This document shows positions 1 through 6,289 of a stretch of DNA of 6,495 nucleotides, one piece after another. Source of the stretch: Bacteroidota bacterium (GTDB lineage: Bacteria > Bacteroidota > Bacteroidia > Sphingobacteriales > Sphingobacteriaceae); assembly GCA_025355225.1 (NCBI GenBank), contig JANYAB010000681.1, positions 1 through 6,495 on the forward strand, read 5' to 3'. How positions within the stretch are numbered: position 1 is the stretch's first letter; the number at the start of each line of letters is the position of its first letter. The notes beneath the pieces were generated by a model that was not told the origin of the DNA, searched no databases, and saw nothing but the letters and a program-made list of their open reading frames with translations. A program made the translations under genes and the position numbers.

Positions 1-495
1 GTTAGGGCTGTCAAACTTTTTGCCTTTATAGTTAACTGCTATTTTGATAAATTTTGCTTTAGGCTGATCCAAAGAGGCGTCCATTACGGATACTACCCGG
101 TCGCCGTCCTGGCATATCACCAATTGTTCTTTTATATTTAAACCCAAACCATTTGAGCCCAGTTCGCCACCCCGCGGTATGGTGCCGGTATAGCCAGAAG
201 GACTAAGATAGACCTCCTTGCCTTTTTCTTTGGTCCATTTATAAATGACGTTCTTTTTAACATCAGAGAAAAGGAACATTTTGTGGCTTTCTATCCACAG
301 CGGCCCCTCGCTCCACAAAAATCCTTCAGCTAATATTTTAGCCTTTGCTGTTTTGCTGACTATGGTGTTAAATTGCGGGTCAATTGGTTCTAATTTTATC
401 AGGGGTTTTGCGGCCTGGCCGTAGCTTGCGGCAATTCCATTTATCAAAAAGATGAGGATCCCAAATAGGCGTTTATTCCATATTATCATTGGCAT
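1..495 (-). CDS. SMP-30/gluconolactonase-like secreted protein (partial, C-terminus beyond left edge)
   Basis: This open frame runs from an ATG near 495 to the left edge without a stop, giving about 165 N-terminal residues. A second in-frame ATG two codons later (489) is equally possible, and neither has a Shine-Dalgarno sequence. Numbered from the 489 start, residues 1-25 look like a signal peptide (basic start, hydrophobic 9-21, then ASYGQA), so export to the periplasm is likely. The mature part follows the SMP-30/gluconolactonase/LRE pattern: WSEGPLW (59-65, with E61 at the family's metal-binding glutamate), FSDV (74-77), IYKW (82-85), GSNGLGLN (111-118), ICQDGDRVV (125-133), and FDSPN (159-163), which matches the family's NSPND motif where the window cuts it. 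Members are six-bladed propellers that hydrolyse sugar lactones such as gluconolactone. Substrate is not readable here. The gene is divergent from 578 across an 82-base spacer with no clear promoter on either strand. Confidence 0.85.
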   Translation of the reverse strand, partial: MPMIIWNKRLFGILIFLINGIAASYGQAAKPLIKLEPIDPQFNTIVSKTAKAKILAEGFLWSEGPLWIESHKMFLFSDVKKNVIYKWTKEKGKEVYLSPSGYTGTIPRGGELGSNGLGLNIKEQLVICQDGDRVVSVMDASLDQPKAKFIKIAVNYKGKKFDSPN

Positions 496-577
496 ATTAT
501 TGGCTATAATTTGGTTTTGAATAGCTAAGTTAGTTAATTGTATATATTGATGCAGGAAATAAATAATATTATTAAAT

Positions 578-934
578 ATGGGAACAATACAAATAAAACG
601 GATATATGAACCCGCTGAAAAAACAGATGGCGTACGTGTTCTGATTGACCGCTTGTGGCCCAGGGGTATAAAAAAAGAATCGGCTCAAATTGAAGAATGG
701 CTGAAAGAAGTAGCACCATCAACTGCCTTACGGCAATGGATTCATCACGATCCAACAAAATGGCAGGAATTTGAAGCGAAATACACGCTGGAATTGGCGC
801 AAAATAATTCAGTCAACGACCTGCTGACTATTATAAACGAAAATAAGATGGTAACGCTATTGTACGCATCCCGAGATGAAGCGCAAAACCATGCCCTGGT
901 TTTGCTGGAATTTATAAAGCATCACAAAAAATAA
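578..934 (+). CDS. DUF488 (YeaO-like) family protein
   Basis: This is a small protein of 118 residues, the usual length for the YeaO branch of DUF488. Its markers are the N-terminal IKRIYEPAEKTDGVRVLIDR stretch, RLWPRGIKK (25-33), the central WLKEVAPS (41-48), the W-HHDP-KW-EF pattern (54-65), and the C-terminal LLYASRDEAQNHA segment (94-106). These are the best-conserved blocks of the family. The biochemical role is not established, so none is assigned. There is no signal peptide or membrane segment, so it should be cytosolic. The ATG at 578 directly precedes the conserved start and has only AT-rich sequence before it. The next gene begins 39 bases downstream with no terminator between, so the two could be co-transcribed, although one product is cytosolic and the other exported. 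A 74-residue frame on the opposite strand (534-758) is taken as a shadow. Confidence 0.85.
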   Translation: MGTIQIKRIYEPAEKTDGVRVLIDRLWPRGIKKESAQIEEWLKEVAPSTALRQWIHHDPTKWQEFEAKYTLELAQNNSVNDLLTIINENKMVTLLYASRDEAQNHALVLLEFIKHHKK

Positions 935-973
935 GCGCGTTATCCGGGCTATTGCTATTGTTATAAATCGACA

Positions 974-2161
974 ATGAAAAAAGTATTTTCCATAATCTTA
1001 ATTGCAGTTCTATGGCTGGGTGAATCGGCTTTTTCAGTTAGAGACACTATAGCCGAACGATCCGAAATAGAAAAAGCAGCTGAAGTTGTCCTGAAAAAGC
1101 AAATTCTAGCTGAAGCCGCATGGGCAATGAAGCAGGAACCAATCACCGTAACCGCATCGTTTTGTACGAGAAGCGCGGGCGGAAAGCATGATTTCTTTTC
1201 GGAGGCCGACTACTTCTGGCCTGACCCTAAAAAGCCGGACGGCCCTTATATCGACCGGGATGGGATGACCAATCCCGATAACTTTGTTGCCCACAGAAAA
1301 GCGATGATCCGCTTTAGTAAGATAATCGGCGCTTTAGCTTCAGCTTATAAGATAACCGGTGATGAAAAATATGTTAGGCAGGCAGTAATTCATCTCAAAG
1401 CCTGGTTTATCGATCCTGAAACCCTGATGAACCCGAACCTGCTTTTTGCACAGGCTGTAAACGGGAAATTTACCGGTCGTAATTATGGCATTATCGATTC
1501 TATTCACTTAATGGAAGTTGCACAGGGAATTATTGTCATGGAAAATGCCAAAGCCATAGACAGCCAAACTATTACAGGATTAAAAAACTGGTTTGCAGCG
1601 TACATCAATTGGCTAATGACCAGCAAACCGGGTATCCAGGAGAAACTGACAAAAAACAACCATTCAACTTGCTGGGCCATGCAGGTGGCTTCATTCGCCA
1701 AACTTTGTAATAACCAGGCGGTGCTCGATTCCTTAAGGGTTCGGTACAAAACCGTTCTGCTGCCCGATCAAATGGCTGTAGACGGCAGTTTTCCATTGGA
1801 ACTTGCCCGGACCAAGCCTTACGGCTATTCTATTTTTAATTTAGATGCTATGACCATGCTCTGCCAGATACTGTCTACCCCGCAGGATAATTTGTGGGAC
1901 TTTGAAACACCGGACGGTAAATCGATCAAAAAAGGGATCAGTTACCTGTATCCATTTATCGCCGATAAAAGCAAATGGACTTTAAAGCCGGATGTGATGT
2001 ATTATAACAACTGGCCCGCTGCGCAACCATTTCTGCTATTCGGCGCTAATGCTTACCACGAAAACGCCTGGTTTTCGACCTGGAAAAAACTGGATCATAG
2101 CCCTCAGGTAGAAGAGGTGATCAGGAATTTCCCCATCCGGCACTCGTTGATCTGGTTGTAA
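974..2161 (+). CDS. secreted alginate lyase family protein (PL5/PL38-like fold)
   Basis: The protein has 395 residues. Residues 1-20 form a signal peptide (MKKVF, hydrophobic to about 16, then SAFS), so it acts in the periplasm or outside. The rest matches the Alginate_lyase (alpha/alpha-barrel) family: DYFWPDPKKPDGPYIDRDG (79-97), NPDNFVAHRKAM (100-111) and KNNHSTCWAMQ (227-237). DGSFPLELARTKPYGYS follows at 270-286. In the well-studied A1-III lyase of PL5 the catalytic His and Tyr lie 54 residues apart. Here H230 of the NNH motif and Y285 lie 55 apart, with Y283 as the alternative, so the active site appears intact. The reaction would be beta-elimination at a uronic acid in alginate, a glucuronan or a similar polymer; the substrate and exact CAZy family cannot be settled by eye. 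No SusC/SusD, sulfatase or uronate catabolic genes are in view. A hairpin follows 35 bases after the stop. Confidence 0.82.
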   Translation: MKKVFSIILIAVLWLGESAFSVRDTIAERSEIEKAAEVVLKKQILAEAAWAMKQEPITVTASFCTRSAGGKHDFFSEADYFWPDPKKPDGPYIDRDGMTNPDNFVAHRKAMIRFSKIIGALASAYKITGDEKYVRQAVIHLKAWFIDPETLMNPNLLFAQAVNGKFTGRNYGIIDSIHLMEVAQGIIVMENAKAIDSQTITGLKNWFAAYINWLMTSKPGIQEKLTKNNHSTCWAMQVASFAKLCNNQAVLDSLRVRYKTVLLPDQMAVDGSFPLELARTKPYGYSIFNLDAMTMLCQILSTPQDNLWDFETPDGKSIKKGISYLYPFIADKSKWTLKPDVMYYNNWPAAQPFLLFGANAYHENAWFSTWKKLDHSPQVEEVIRNFPIRHSLIWL

Positions 2162-2195
2162 GAAAAGTATTGATTGGGGGTTACTCTTGGTATAA

Positions 2196-2224
2196 TGAGC
2201 CGAATAAAAGCGTTATTCGGCTCA
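2196..2224. terminator. hairpin terminator between convergent genes
   Basis: A perfect inverted repeat lies here: arm TGAGCCGAATAA (2196-2207), loop AAGCG (2208-2212), arm TTATTCGGCTCA (2213-2224). It sits 35 bases after the stop at 2161 and 60 bases beyond the stop of the convergent gene at 2285, where a shared terminator is expected. The plus-strand side is followed by a weak T run (TATTTTGATATT, 2229-2240). The minus-strand side has no T run, so termination there is less certain. The strong stem is seen directly; function is inferred. Confidence 0.7.
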
Positions 2225-2284
2225 CTGATATTTTGATATTAGATAATAATGCGGCAATCGCACTTTTAAACCCAACCCGATATT

Positions 2285-2746
2285 TTAAAACTTATCGTCA
2301 TTAACCTCTATCCACACATTATCCGGGTCCTGTAAATAAACCTGTTTTACACCGTCGGGTCTTAGTACAATTAATTTGTCCTCACCCTTCCAGTTCCCGT
2401 ACTTTACATGTAATTCATCCAAATGCTTTGTAAATTCTGCAAGGTTTTTTACCGAGTAGGCAAAATGCGAGTTGATATCATGCTGGGTTGTTTCGGCAGC
2501 GCCTTGTATCAGGTGCAAATTTGTGTGTTCTCCCGTTCTGAGCCACACATGTTTACCGTCGTGGAATGGTTCTGGTATTTCTTTAAGTTCCATTACATTT
2601 TTATAAAAGGCGGCACTTTTAGCCAGGTCTTTTACATAAAGTGCGACATGATTGGCTCTTACGCCATCCTGGGCATAGGTAGCTGATACAATACCTGCAA
2701 ATGCTAAAAGGAAAGATATTTTAAAAACAATTGTTTTCTTTATCAT
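2285..2746 (-). CDS. exported VOC-family (glyoxalase/dioxygenase fold) protein
   Basis: The protein has 153 residues with a clear signal peptide (MIKKTIVFKI, hydrophobic core to about 20, then SATYAQ before the mature DGVRANH). What follows is one complete vicinal-oxygen-chelate domain with two beta-alpha-beta-beta-beta halves: NHVALYVKDLAKSAAFYKNVM (32-52) opens the first and HFAYSVKNLAEFTKHL (94-109) the second. The likely metal ligands are all present: H33, H78 (NLHLI), H94 and E147 (VWIEV). The closing YLQDPDNVWIEV is typical of the fold. VOC proteins include glyoxalase I, dioxygenases and antibiotic-resistance proteins, and the reaction cannot be told from sequence. Export is unusual, since most relatives are cytosolic. 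It is the last gene of a three-gene minus-strand cluster, 36 bases after the aldo/keto reductase. Confidence 0.85.
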   Translation of the reverse strand: MIKKTIVFKISFLLAFAGIVSATYAQDGVRANHVALYVKDLAKSAAFYKNVMELKEIPEPFHDGKHVWLRTGEHTNLHLIQGAAETTQHDINSHFAYSVKNLAEFTKHLDELHVKYGNWKGEDKLIVLRPDGVKQVYLQDPDNVWIEVNDDKF

Positions 2747-2782
2747 GATTTAATGATTTTATAAATTTTAAGCTGACAATAT

Positions 2783-3778
2783 TTATTTCAGAATTTCATT
2801 TATACGGTTAAGTTCATCAGCGCTAAATGCCAGGTTATTCAAACATCCTAAAGAATCTGTTACCTGTTGGGGCCGACTGGCGCCAATTAGTACAGATGTA
2901 ATGCGTTTATCTCTCAAAATCCAGGCGAGCGCCATTTGTGCCAGGTCTTGCCCGCGGTTTATGGCCAGGTCATTCAATTTTCTTATCCTGGCAATTTTAT
3001 CTTCCGTCACCTCGTTCTCGTCAATAGCGCCGTTGCCGCGGTGAGTTGCTGCCCTTGAACCTTCGGGGATACCGTTTAAATATTTATTGGTTAAAAGTCC
3101 TTGTGCAAGCGGCGAAAAAGGAATACAGCCAACGCCATCCTGTTCCAAAATATCCAACAGGCCATATTCTACCCAGCGATCGAACATAGAATATTTGGGC
3201 TGATGTATTAAACAGGGGGTACCCAATTCTTTTAAAATCTTAAACGCCTTTTCGGCTTCCGCTGGTAAATAGCTGGATATGCCAACATAAAGTGCTTTTC
3301 CCTGGCGCACTATCAGATCAAGGGCCGTCATAGTTTCTTCCAACGGTGTTTCGGGATCGGGGCGGTGGTGATAAAATATATCCACATAATCCAACCCCAT
3401 TCTTTTTAAACTCTGATCAAGGCTGGCTACCAAATACTTTTTCGAGCCCCAATCGCCATAAGGCCCTTCCCACATTCCCCAGCCTGCTTTGGTCGAAATG
3501 ATCAACTCATCGCGGTAAGGTTTAAAATCGTCCTTAAAGATTTTGCCGAAATTTTCTTCAGCCGAACCTGCAGGCGGCCCGTAATTGTTGGCCAGGTCAA
3601 AATGGGTGATGCCGCTATCAAAAGCCAGTCTTAAAATATTGCGGGCATTTGCAAGTACATCAATATCTCCGAAATTGTGCCATAAGCCCAGGGATACTGC
3701 CGGTAGCTTTAAACCACTATTACCACAGCGGCGGTATTCCATGTTTTTATACCGTTCTGTATTCGCCAAATAGTTCAT
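2783..3778 (-). CDS. yghZ: YghZ-type aldo/keto reductase (L-glyceraldehyde 3-phosphate reductase-like)
   Basis: This is a full-length NAD(P)H-dependent aldo/keto reductase of 331 residues, cytosolic. The AKR tetrad reads D61, Y66, K97 and H138, in HFDLANNYGPPAGSAE (59-74), ISTKAGWGMW (94-103) and DIFYHHRPD (133-141). The GLWHNFGD block (31-38), the GPYGDWGSKKYL insert (105-116) and the C-terminal cofactor region SVLIGASRPQQV (295-306) point to the YghZ/Gpr (AKR14-like) subgroup. That group reduces L-glyceraldehyde 3-phosphate and small reactive aldehydes such as methylglyoxal. The start at 3778 is preferred over an internal ATG at 3742. From memory, the E. coli protein begins with a similar LANPERY segment before its own internal Met, and here MNYLANTERYKNMEY lines up with it. 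There is no signal peptide. It is the middle gene of the cluster, 48 bases after the GlcG-like gene. The physiological substrate remains an inference. Confidence 0.9.
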   Translation of the reverse strand: MNYLANTERYKNMEYRRCGNSGLKLPAVSLGLWHNFGDIDVLANARNILRLAFDSGITHFDLANNYGPPAGSAEENFGKIFKDDFKPYRDELIISTKAGWGMWEGPYGDWGSKKYLVASLDQSLKRMGLDYVDIFYHHRPDPETPLEETMTALDLIVRQGKALYVGISSYLPAEAEKAFKILKELGTPCLIHQPKYSMFDRWVEYGLLDILEQDGVGCIPFSPLAQGLLTNKYLNGIPEGSRAATHRGNGAIDENEVTEDKIARIRKLNDLAINRGQDLAQMALAWILRDKRITSVLIGASRPQQVTDSLGCLNNLAFSADELNRINEILK

Positions 3779-3826
3779 AATAGAAGATTTTAAATTATTT
3801 ATTAATGATTTGCCTTTATAAAATTA

Positions 3827-4276
3827 TCATTCCGATTGAGCTTTTTCAAGCGCTTTAACCATTATTTCGAGATCTATGGTTCCCCTGAAACCACTGAACC
3901 CAACAGAGAGCACCGACCCGTCGGCCAAAGTAAGCGGCTGACCACCTTCCCATCCAATCAGATCGGGTGCCTCAATACCGTTTGCATTTTCATCCACCTG
4001 CTTGTTAAAAACCATTCTTTCATATTCCCCCGTTTTATAACCAGTAAGCCATACCTGGCTCGCTTTTGTCCAGGCTACTTTATACGATTGCCTTTGCCTG
4101 GCTTTGTCGGCGCCAAACATTTTTCCATGTATAATTCCGCTTTCGTCAATTATGCAAACTGCACAGTTTCCGTTTGCAATCCCCTTGTCTACCGGATTTT
4201 CCATATACGAGGGCATAAGCTTTTCAATTTCGGTAAACATACGGTCTATGATGGGCTCTGATTCTTTATTATTCAT
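3827..4276 (-). CDS. GlcG/HbpS (DUF336) family protein, haem-binding-like
   Basis: The protein has 149 residues and no signal peptide, so it is probably cytosolic. It follows the GlcG/HbpS/PduO-C pattern: a beta strand with CAVCIIDESGIIHGKMFGADKAR (38-60), a helix rich in small residues (SYKVAWTKASQVW, 64-76), the glycine motif GWEGGQPLTLADGSVL (108-123), and SVGFSGFRGTIDLEIMVKAL (124-143), the usual G-x-SG...D end of the fold. Some relatives bind or degrade haem (HbpS), while others (GlcG) sit in glycolate operons with no proven activity, so neither is claimed here. It is the first gene of the minus-strand cluster. A perfect -7 box lies about 63 bases upstream, and its leader includes a short CCCCGGGG palindrome (4304-4311). 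The 141-residue frame on the opposite strand (3836-4261) has no recognisable features and is treated as a shadow. Confidence 0.75.
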   Translation of the reverse strand: MNNKESEPIIDRMFTEIEKLMPSYMENPVDKGIANGNCAVCIIDESGIIHGKMFGADKARQRQSYKVAWTKASQVWLTGYKTGEYERMVFNKQVDENANGIEAPDLIGWEGGQPLTLADGSVLSVGFSGFRGTIDLEIMVKALEKAQSE

Positions 4277-4338
4277 TTCAGTTTATAATTTTTAGGTTAT
4301 GACCCCCGGGGCATTTAATTTGAGGGGAATTAGCTTAC

Positions 4339-4346
4339 CAAAGTTA
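4339..4346 (-). promoter_or_regulatory. Bacteroidota -7 box of the minus-strand operon
   Basis: Read on the minus strand this is TAACTTTG, a perfect match to the Bacteroidota -7 consensus TAnnTTTG. It sits 63 bases before the ATG at 4276, implying a leader of roughly 55 bases. I do not see a good TTG -33 element at the expected distance (about 4362-4370 reads TATATAATA), which lowers confidence. The identical octamer occurs on the other strand at 4527-4534. Confidence 0.5.
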
Positions 4347-4429
4347 CCCGTTTAATCATACTATATAATAGATTAGAAACAAATAATATTGACCGGTAAT
4401 TTAAACATTTTATAAATTTTGAAATATGA

Positions 4430-4453
4430 TGATACTTTCATTCAAAAGTATCA
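4430..4453. promoter_or_regulatory. 9+9 bp inverted repeat, possible operator between divergent promoters
   Basis: Arms TGATACTTT (4430-4438) and AAAGTATCA (4445-4453) are perfect reverse complements around a 6-base centre, CATTCA. The element lies inside the 278-base divergent spacer 4277-4554, 83 bases from the minus-strand -7 box and 73 bases from the plus-strand one. A symmetric site so placed could bind a dimeric regulator acting on both operons. No regulator gene is in the window. It lacks a T tract and faces no nearby gene end, so a terminator is less likely. The rest of the spacer is AT-rich, with no other gene visible. Confidence 0.35.
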
Positions 4454-4526
4454 ATGATTATCCATTCACAATAAAATGGTGTTGTAACTATTTTACTACA
4501 AAAACAGTTCCCTGATTTACTTCAAC

Positions 4527-4534
4527 TAACTTTG
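4527..4534 (+). promoter_or_regulatory. Bacteroidota -7 box of the PQQ dehydrogenase-cytochrome c operon
   Basis: TAACTTTG matches TAnnTTTG exactly and lies 20 bases before the ATG at 4555. Transcription from it would give a very short leader of perhaps 10-15 bases. The expected -33 region holds only GTTC (4507-4510), a partial match to TTG/TTTG. The same octamer drives the opposite strand at 4339-4346. Confidence 0.5.
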
Positions 4535-4554
4535 GTTTTAAATACAAACAGCTT

Positions 4555-5826
4555 ATGAAAATGAATATGAAGAAAATGATGACCGTATTACTGCCCGTAT
4601 TCGCGGTATTGGGGTTTGTATTATTTAATGGCTATAAAAGTGCCGATACTAAAAATAATTCCGACGCTGACAATGCCGGATTAACACTGCCATCGGGTTT
4701 TACTGCAGTTGCGGTTGCTGATAATTTAGGAAGCGCCAGGCACCTGGCAGTGACTAAGGAGGGCGATATTTTTGTTCATTTGGAAAGACCAAAAAATGGT
4801 AAGGCAATCCTTGTTTTACATGAAGATGGGGATAAAACAACCCTGAAAACAAGTTTCGCTAATTATGGGGGGACAGGCATTTACATAAAAAATGGGTATT
4901 TATATGCTTCCTCAAGCAGAGATGTTTTCAGGTATAAATTGAACGATAAAAACGAAGTGATAAACCCCGATCAGCCGGAAAGAATTGTTACCGGTTTGAT
5001 CAGTCGGCGAATGCATCAGCCGAAAGCCATCACGTTGGATGATGACGGTAATATCTACGTCAATATAGGTGCTTTTTCAAATATATGCAGTGATTTCGAT
5101 CCCAAAAAAACAGGCTGCCCTGTATTGGATTCGGCTGCCGGTGTTTGGCAATTTAAAGCGGATAAACCAGATCAGCATTATGCGGATGGGGTGCGTTATG
5201 GTACCGGTTTAAGAAACGTGGTTGGCATGGACTGGAACCAACAGGATAACCAGCTTTTTGTAATGCAGCATGGCCGAGATGCGTTACATGATCTTTATCC
5301 TAACTTATATTCGGTACATCAGTCTGCAGAATTACCCGCGGAGTGTATGTTCGCCATAAAAAAAGGAGATAACGCCGGTTGGCCATATGTTTACTACGAT
5401 TGGATGCAGCACAAAAATTTGCTCGGCCCGGAGTATGGCGGCGATGGTAAAAAACCTGCGGATAGTAAATACATCGATCCGGTAGCAGCGTACCCAGGTC
5501 ATTATGCACCCGATGGGCTGTTATTTTATACAGGCAATCAATTCCCCGAAAAATATAAGAATGGCGCTTTCATTGCTTTTCATGGTTCATGGAACAGGGC
5601 GCCCGAACCACAGGCCGGTTATTGTGTGGTATTTCAACCTTTTAAAAATGGAAAACCCGATGGCAATTGGGAAGTTTTTGCAGATGGTTTTGCCGGAACA
5701 GCAGAACAAAAAGCTTCGGGACGGGCTATTCATCGCCCCTGCGGCCTTGCCCAGGGATCCGATGGTTCGCTTTATGTAACCGATGATAACAGAGGAACAA
5801 TTTATAAGATCAATTATAAAAAGTAA
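4555..5826 (+). CDS. exported PQQ-dependent sugar dehydrogenase (sorbosone dehydrogenase-like)
   Basis: The protein has 423 residues and an N-terminal signal or anchor segment (KMMTVLLPVFAVLGFVLF, 7-24). There is no lipobox cysteine, so it is periplasmic or held by that segment. The mature part is a six-bladed propeller of the GSDH/L-sorbosone dehydrogenase group: LPSGFTAVAVAD (45-56), RHLAVTKEGDIFV (62-74), HQPKAITLDDDGNIYVNIG (154-172), TGLRNVVGMDW (217-227), MQHGRD (237-242), GDNAGWPYVY (271-280), HYAPDGLLFYTG (316-327), FHGSWNR (342-348) and RPCGLAQGSDGSLYVTDD (394-411). By analogy with soluble glucose dehydrogenase, H154 may be the catalytic base, and R220/N221 match its PQQ-binding Arg/Asn. 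C178 and C188 bracket a small loop that could form a disulfide. ATGs at codons 1, 3 and 5 are all possible starts, and none has a Shine-Dalgarno sequence. The sugar or aldehyde substrate is unknown. The next gene, encoding a cytochrome c, starts two bases after the stop. Confidence 0.87.
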   Translation: MKMNMKKMMTVLLPVFAVLGFVLFNGYKSADTKNNSDADNAGLTLPSGFTAVAVADNLGSARHLAVTKEGDIFVHLERPKNGKAILVLHEDGDKTTLKTSFANYGGTGIYIKNGYLYASSSRDVFRYKLNDKNEVINPDQPERIVTGLISRRMHQPKAITLDDDGNIYVNIGAFSNICSDFDPKKTGCPVLDSAAGVWQFKADKPDQHYADGVRYGTGLRNVVGMDWNQQDNQLFVMQHGRDALHDLYPNLYSVHQSAELPAECMFAIKKGDNAGWPYVYYDWMQHKNLLGPEYGGDGKKPADSKYIDPVAAYPGHYAPDGLLFYTGNQFPEKYKNGAFIAFHGSWNRAPEPQAGYCVVFQPFKNGKPDGNWEVFADGFAGTAEQKASGRAIHRPCGLAQGSDGSLYVTDDNRGTIYKINYKK

Positions 5827-5828
5827 TA

Positions 5829-6278
5829 ATGAAGATTAAAAAAATAACGCTACTGCTTCCTGTCACTTTATTAGTTTTCAATTTTTTACATGCACAAGTT
5901 AAGCCCGTTAAAAAAGTAGTTCATCATCAAAGTACTGCAGCATCTTTTGCCCGGGGCAAAATGGTATATACCAATATTTGCCTGGCCTGCCATATGGCTG
6001 ATGGCGGTGGTGTGCAAAATATGAACCCACCATTAACTAATACAACTTACGTTTTAGGAAGTAAAATAAAGCTGATACAGATCGTTTTAAATGGATTTAA
6101 GGAAGACGTCGAGATAAACGGCCAAACCTATCAAAACGTGATGACCCCCCACAGTGATTTAAAGGACCGGCAAATTGCTGATGTATTGACCTATGTTCGC
6201 AAGAGTTTCGGTAATAAAGCAAGTAGCGTGACAATTGCGGAAGTGAAGAAAACAAGAGCTGGCAACAAGAAATCATAA
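5829..6278 (+). CDS. exported monohaem cytochrome c, partner of the PQQ dehydrogenase
   Basis: The protein has 149 residues. A signal peptide (MKIKKITLLLPVTLLVFNFLHAQ) is followed by a basic linker with two histidines and one class I cytochrome c domain of about 85 residues. Haem is attached at C51-L-A-C54-H55 within YTNICLACHMADGGG. M105 in NVMTPHSDL is the likely sixth ligand, and IADVLTYVRKSFGN (116-129) is the usual C-terminal helix. A lysine-rich tail (KKTRAGNKKS) ends the protein. A two-base gap to the preceding stop implies translational coupling and a matched function. It would take electrons from reduced PQQ and pass them to a terminal oxidase or another cytochrome. No separate promoter or Shine-Dalgarno sequence is visible, and no clear terminator hairpin follows. 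The tandem repeat starts soon after. Confidence 0.9.
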   Translation: MKIKKITLLLPVTLLVFNFLHAQVKPVKKVVHHQSTAASFARGKMVYTNICLACHMADGGGVQNMNPPLTNTTYVLGSKIKLIQIVLNGFKEDVEINGQTYQNVMTPHSDLKDRQIADVLTYVRKSFGNKASSVTIAEVKKTRAGNKKS

Positions 6279-6289
6279 GAAGTCTTTTA

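Noticed and set aside
541..549. TATATATTG as a possible -7 box for the DUF488 gene.
   Set aside because: It does not fit TAnnTTTG without an extra base, and no -33 element lies at a suitable distance.
534..758. A 74-residue hydrophobic open frame on the minus strand opposite the start of the DUF488 gene.
   Set aside because: It overlaps a gene with strong family conservation, and hydrophobic runs are common in antisense frames of AT-rich genes.
3836..4261. A 141-residue open frame on the plus strand opposite the GlcG-like gene.
   Set aside because: It lies almost wholly within a gene with clear family motifs on the other strand, and its translation shows no recognisable domain pattern.
4304..4311. 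CCCCGGGG palindrome in the leader of the GlcG-like gene.
   Set aside because: It is too short to support as a regulatory site alone, and has no partner copy near the other promoter.
4482..4501. Short inverted repeat TTGTA-N10-TACAA upstream of the plus-strand promoter.
   Set aside because: Five-base arms in AT-rich DNA are expected by chance, and the 9+9 bp repeat at 4430-4453 is far stronger.
5504..5779. A 91-residue plus-strand frame inside the PQQ dehydrogenase gene.
   Set aside because: It is a +1 shadow of a well-conserved propeller region (HGSWNR and RPCG motifs lie in the main frame) and not a frameshifted fragment.
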